Program-made: the position numbers and the translations under genes
Part shown: in pieces, positions 22,234-25,775 of the stretch
Layout: each line of letters starts with the position of its first letter
Numbering within the stretch: position 1 is the first letter of the stretch
NCBI GenBank assembly: GCA_948805675.1
Contig: CAQIBN010000017.1
Location: forward strand, 1-25,775
Reading direction: 5' to 3'
DNA length: 25,775 nt
From: an uncultured Clostridia bacterium
GTDB taxonomy: Bacteria > Bacillota > Clostridia > TANB77 > CAG-508
The notes under the pieces: model-generated
Databases searched by the model: none
The model's input: the letters and a program-made list of their open reading frames with translations, nothing else
What the model was told of the DNA's origin: nothing

Positions 22234-24131
22234 TCATTTTTTAGCCTGTACACTAATATTTTCATACTCTTTGCCATTTCCCTCATAAAATCTACTAAAC
22301 AATTCATAATATTCTAATCTAAGCACTTGAATTGCAACAATTAATCCTTCCAAAACAATTACTATTCCATTTCCAATAACTGCAATTAATAAATTTCCTG
22401 CACCTTGTACCATATTTGCAAGTAAATATACTGCCATACAAAGCCCAACATGATTAATTGCAAAAGCTGAAAGTCTTAAAAAAGAAATAGTATTACTTGC
22501 AAGAGATAAAAGCATCTCAATAACATCAAAAATACGTTCTACAAAAGGAATCTTAACTTTTTCTTTACTTTTTTGTAGTTTACTACTTAAACTATCTCCA
22601 AATAAAATAAGTATAATAAAAACTAATGCAATCACTATAATAGCAGATACAGAAAGAATCATCTTACCTGTTACAAAAAAATTAGCTATAACAAATAATA
22701 CAAATCCATATAGCAAAAATCCGAGCCAGTCCATTTTTATCGAAAAATATCTTCTTAATTTCTTTATTTCTTATTCCATTTACAATATTTAGTATCATTG
22801 CAATTAAAATAAAAACACTTCCAACAACAACTCCAGAAATTAGCATTGTATTAATGTTTTCCATTGGACTGATTAATTTTGATTTTAAAATATCTTCTCT
22901 TCCAAATATACTTCCATATAAAAAACCAAATATAATAGAAGAAATTCCAAAAGCTACCATTACTGGTCCAAGTGATACCTTTTTTTTCATTAGTAGTAGT
23001 CCTATTAATAATAAAATAGCTCCATGTCCAATATCTCCAAACATAAAACCAAACATAATAAAAGATGTAATTGCAACAAATACTGTTGGGTCTAATTCTT
23101 TTACATTTGGAATTCCATACATTTTTACTAACATTTCAAATGGTTTTATTAATTTATTATTTCTAAGTTTAGTTGGTTCTTTTATTTCTTCTTTTTTTCC
23201 ATCACGTATACTGTAATCAAAATATTCATACTGTTTTAGCATATTAACTATATAATCTATGTTGGTTTCTGGCACCCAAATAACCATATAAAAAGTTTGC
23301 TTTTTATCATGCATAATATATTTTTTTAATTTATTAACAAGTTCATATTCTTTTAATTGTTCATAATATGATATTAATTTATTTTTCTTTTCGTTTTGAA
23401 AATACTTTAATTCTTTATCTAACTCTCCCTGTATAATTTCATTTTCATTATATTCCAATTTCAAATCTGATATTAAATTACTTAATAATCCATCAAAATC
23501 ATTTGGTAATAAAATTCTTTCAAATTCTTGCATATTAAAAAATGCATCTACATCATTTGCATATTCCTCTGTTGTAATATAAATAAGCCATGTATTCTTT
23601 TCTTCTTTTTTTAATTTATAATAGATTGCTTTTATATCTCCTTGTAACTCTTTTTCTATCTCTATAATATTTTCATTTGGAACATTTCCATATCGAAATT
23701 TTATATATTTCATTGTAATTAAATCTTGTATATTAATATTTAATCCAGAAAGTTCTTTGATTGGTAACAATTTTTCCATAATGTCTTTATTTCTCTGTTC
23801 TATTTCTTTTATTTTTTGTTCATATTCATTATATTGTTTTTCTATAATATTAATATCTTGCTTTATTTCATCTATTGTATTTTCAATTTTTATCTTTGTT
23901 TCATTTTCTTGTAATTGTAATCCGAATCTATTTAATATTTTTTCTGCTTTTTTTAAATATTCCTTAATTGTATAATCATAAGTACAATATTCAAATTTCC
24001 AGCCTTTGTCATATATTTTTTTTGCATCTTCTATTCCGAATATCTTTTCCTAATAATTCTTGTGCTAAAAATCTGTCTAGCTTATCCTCTTTTCCACTTA
24101 TACTAAGGAGTTTCATTCTTTCAATTGACAT
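22234..24131 (-). CDS. ntpI: V-type ATPase subunit I (a), two +1 frameshifts
   Basis: Skipping one base at 24038 and 22723 gives 631 aa, the usual length. Subunit I is the stator that forms the ion path with the c ring. The N-terminal half is cytoplasmic (MSIERMKLLSISG start, a long coiled coil near 65-110, then LLPNDFDGLLSNL). The C-terminal half has about seven membrane helices, including SFIMFGFMFGDIGHGAILLL and LRLSAFAINHVGLCMAVYLL, the region of the essential Arg. Codons 32 and 470 are CGG. Without shifts the product ends near codon 42, or, after the first shift alone, within the membrane domain. AAAGGAG precedes the ATG. A third CGG (23924, TTC GGA, out of frame) is read normally. Confidence 0.9.
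22721..22723 (-). other. Recoding site 7: in-frame CGG (CGGA) in ntpI
   Basis: GCT CGG ATT TTT becomes GCT (C) GGA TTT TTG, reading DKNGLAGFLLYGFVLFVIAN, a natural membrane-helix start. The unshifted frame runs LARIFAIWICIICYS and stops. Confidence 0.88.
24036..24038 (-). other. Recoding site 8: in-frame CGG (CGGA) in ntpI
   Basis: ATT CGG AAT AGA becomes ATT (C) GGA ATA GAA, reading ELLGKDIGIEDAKKIYDKGW and then staying open for hundreds of codons. Unshifted translation stops ten codons later. Confidence 0.88.
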
Positions 24132-24155
24132 TTTTTTATCTCCTTTATCTTATTG

Positions 24156-25178
24156 TTATTTTGTTACTAATTTCTTTTGTATTTCTTCTTTGCTTAAACC
24201 ATAACGTATTGCTTCAATAATACGTACAATATCTGTATTTTCCATCTCAATTAAATTAATATATGCACATATATTACTAATATCAAACATCTGACTTTTA
24301 AATATTTTATAATATTCTTTATACAAATATATATTAATGTTTTGCTCAAAACTAAGGTCTTTTTCATATTTTTTCATATATGCTTTTTTTTGAAAATTTT
24401 CCAATATTTCTGTATCATTTTCTAGACTTAAAAATTTTTCTATTTCTAACTTATTATTACCTTTAACTTGTTTTATAAAAATATCTTTTATTTTATCTTC
24501 TGAATAATTATAATATTTCTTTATTCGGTATAACCATAATAAGTTCATTAACTCAGTTTTCTTAGATATCATGTTTTCTAATCTGGTATTTTTATTTTCT
24601 GATATAGAAATTAATTTATTTAAATAAATTTTATCTATTTCATTTTCTATCTGAAAAATATTTAATTCTTCAATTTGATTTTCCTTATTACTAAAGTTTT
24701 CAAATACTTTTTTGTACTGAGTTTTACTTATATAATTCATAAATTCTGCTATAGTTTCTGCATTTTGAATTCCATCTATTTCCTTAAAAATTGATTCTGT
24801 CCAAATTTTTATACTTTCTGGATTATAATGAACTATCGTTTTTGAATATAGCTTTCTAAATATACTTTTAATACATCGTATTTTATATTTTTCAATAAAT
24901 TGGATTAAAATGTCTTTATCCTTTTTCCCTAATAATCTTTTTATTTTTACTATATCAGTAATTAAAATTTTGTCTAATGCTGTTTCAATTTGTATTCTTC
25001 TAGCTGTTTCATCTAATTCATTTAGTTCTATATTTTTTGTTTTTAAAATTAAAATTGCACTTTTTAAATTATTTTGATGTATTAATTCTTGTAAATCGCT
25101 TTTTTTAAGTCTTTTTGCATACATACCATTCAATTTTGCTTTAGAATTTCCATATTTCATTATATTAATCAGATACAA
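24156..25178 (-). CDS. ntpC: V-type ATPase subunit C (d)
   Basis: A 340-aa helical protein matching the V-ATPase C/d subunit, the socket linking the central shaft to the c ring. The N-terminal region KYGNSKAKLNGMYAKRLKKSDLQELI resembles the Y(G/A)xARxRAMxxxLL pattern, and the C-terminal end is EMENTDIVRIIEAIRYGLSKEEI, matching the family's ExxNLRxIxxGxxxGxxxxxI closing motif. The start is TTG behind AAGGTGAG; an ATG at 25160 is too far from that site. It follows the G-like gene by four bases and precedes ntpI by 24. It contains no coding-strand CGG. Confidence 0.85.
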   Translation of the reverse strand: MYLINIMKYGNSKAKLNGMYAKRLKKSDLQELIHQNNLKSAILILKTKNIELNELDETARRIQIETALDKILITDIVKIKRLLGKKDKDILIQFIEKYKIRCIKSIFRKLYSKTIVHYNPESIKIWTESIFKEIDGIQNAETIAEFMNYISKTQYKKVFENFSNKENQIEELNIFQIENEIDKIYLNKLISISENKNTRLENMISKKTELMNLLWLYRIKKYYNYSEDKIKDIFIKQVKGNNKLEIEKFLSLENDTEILENFQKKAYMKKYEKDLSFEQNINIYLYKEYYKIFKSQMFDISNICAYINLIEMENTDIVRIIEAIRYGLSKEEIQKKLVTK

Positions 25179-25182
25179 AAAC

Positions 25183-25497
25183 TCACCTTCTTTTTAATAT
25201 ATTGTTTATTATTGTATTTACGATATTTTCTTTTTCATTTTCAAAATTCTCTTGCATTTTTTGTATTTCTATATTAGTTACTTTATCTATTTGTTCTTTT
25301 TTTTGTTTTATTTGTTTATCATATTCTGATTTTTGAAAATTAATTTTATATAGATATTTATTATTTATTTCTTCTTTTTTTAATTCTATTTGTTCTTCTA
25401 TTGCTTCATCTATATTAGATTTTTTTGCTTCTAAATCTTCTATAATATGTTTACAGTTTTTATCAAACTCCATTAACTCTTTTATAGTTTCTTCCAT
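25183..25497 (-). CDS. V-type ATPase G/H-like stalk subunit
   Basis: A 104-aa protein made almost wholly of Lys, Glu, Gln, Ile and Asn in heptad-like order: one long coiled coil from about residue 5 to 100. First in a V-ATPase operon, this is the expected place for the G-like (NtpF in E. hirae naming) peripheral-stalk partner of subunit E. Sequence alone cannot prove this because composition dominates. AGGTGAAG stands six bases before the ATG, and the operon promoter lies about 20 bases upstream. Confidence 0.75.
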   Translation of the reverse strand: MEETIKELMEFDKNCKHIIEDLEAKKSNIDEAIEEQIELKKEEINNKYLYKINFQKSEYDKQIKQKKEQIDKVTNIEIQKMQENFENEKENIVNTIINNILKRR

Positions 25498-25516
25498 AAA
25501 TCTTCACCTAAAAGTT

Positions 25517-25545
25517 AGTATACCTCTATTAGTATATTTTTACAA
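25517..25545 (-). promoter_or_regulatory. V-ATPase operon promoter, TTGTAA-17-TATACT
   Basis: On the minus strand TTGTAA (25545-25540) and TATACT (25522-25517) are 17 bases apart; the start codon at 25497 leaves a very short leader. Confidence 0.7.
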
Positions 25546-25645
25546 CAAAATTTTTAAGTTTTTATATTTTAGTTATATATTGTTAAAATCTAATTAGCTT
25601 TATATATATTAATTCATTTTTACTATTAAATTGCTATATTGACAA

Positions 25646-25680
25646 AAAAGAAAATATCTGATTTTCAAATACTTTCTTTT
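25646..25680 (-). terminator. Terminator of a gene beyond the right edge
   Basis: A 12-bp stem with one mismatch (25646-25657 with 25669-25680) is followed on the minus strand by TTGTC after a run of Ts within the stem end (CTTTTTTG). It would end a minus-strand gene entering from the right. Confidence 0.5.
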
Positions 25681-25689
25681 AATATTTAA

Positions 25690-25775
25690 TTATTTAATTT
25701 TCAAACAACTTTTTATTAAAGAATATTGTAATTCATAAAAAGATTTGCATATATTCATTTTCATTACTAACACAC
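25690..25775 (-). CDS. Possible C-terminal end of a gene entering from the right
   Basis: One minus-strand frame is open from the window edge for 28 codons to a TAA at 25692-25690, ten bases before the terminator. The end reads ELQYSLIKSCLKIK. No family can be assigned, and in such AT-rich DNA the open frame may be chance. Confidence 0.25.
   Translation of the reverse strand, partial: VLVMKMNICKSFYELQYSLIKSCLKIK

Noticed and set aside
22234..22734. Separate membrane protein gene overlapping ntpI
   Set aside because: It is the C-terminal membrane half of NtpI after the shift at 22723.
10818..24131. Frame breaks as random sequencing or assembly errors
   Set aside because: All eight are the same kind (+1), none is at a long homopolymer, all are at in-frame CGG, and five out-of-frame CGGs are harmless. 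Large intact genes (polymerase, glucosaminidase, integrase, ntpB) have no breaks.
10818..24131. Frame breaks as pseudogene decay
   Set aside because: No in-frame nonsense codons, deletions or other indels accompany them; motifs, catalytic residues, ribosome binding sites and spacing are preserved on both sides.
10818..24131. Simple reassignment of CGG to another amino acid (such as Trp, Gln or Gly as a triplet)
   Set aside because: A triplet reassignment keeps the frame; here the frame must change by +1 at every site.
1..25775. tRNA, rRNA or CRISPR arrays
   Set aside because: No cloverleaf with a CCA-type end, no rRNA-like conserved sequence and no regularly spaced repeats were seen. In particular no tRNA that might read CGG lies in the window.

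Overview
The window comes from a very AT-rich (roughly a quarter G+C by eye), Gram-positive, Clostridia-like anaerobe. The evidence is strong Shine-Dalgarno sites (AAGGAGG and AGGTGA), an LPKTG cell-wall anchor with a neighbouring sortase, a V-type ATPase operon, a small Fe-S ferredoxin-like protein, and a YolD/Y-family polymerase pair of the Firmicutes type. AGA is the usual Arg codon; CGT and CGA occur. Almost everything is on the minus strand; yebC is the main plus-strand gene.

Layout: 1-760 holds the start of a probable GntR/YtrA regulator gene with a textbook promoter and operator, plus one doubtful small ORF. 762-4710 is an accessory block: VOC protein, AraC regulator, membrane Ig-like protein, RhuM-Fic protein, tyrosine recombinase. 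5020-5799 has a BclA/C1q-like membrane protein and a ferredoxin. 6344-7069 is yebC. 7229-9169 is a yolD plus Y-family polymerase operon with a possible LexA-type box. 9510-10274 is a YwqG/DUF1963 protein. 10818-16728 is a surface module: a membrane-anchored cohesin-like protein, a dockerin-bearing glucosaminidase, a sortase and an LPKTG-anchored cohesin-like protein. 16987-25497 is a nine-gene V-ATPase operon in the transcription order G-C-I-K-F-E-A-B-D.

The outstanding observation is a recoding signal. Five genes (cohesin-like protein, sortase, ntpA, ntpE, ntpI) cannot be read in one frame. They contain eight breaks in all, and every break falls exactly at an in-frame CGG codon. At each one the protein family continues if the C is skipped and the next three bases (GGA seven times, GGT once) are read as glycine, a +1 shift. 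No in-frame CGG in the window is read as ordinary Arg. Five other CGG trinucleotides in coding strands lie out of frame (for example TTC GGA, TAC GGA, GAC GGT) and cause no break. This matches a CGG codon that is not decoded as Arg but triggers +1 frameshifting or four-base CGGN-to-Gly decoding. It fits random sequencing error or gene decay poorly.

Restoring the frame at these sites gives proteins of normal family length: NtpA about 591 aa, NtpI 631 aa, NtpE 187 aa, sortase 214 aa with His/Cys/Arg in place, and a 420-aa cohesin-like protein that regains its membrane anchor. If the recoding is real, three V-ATPase subunits, one sortase and one surface scaffold protein all depend on it.
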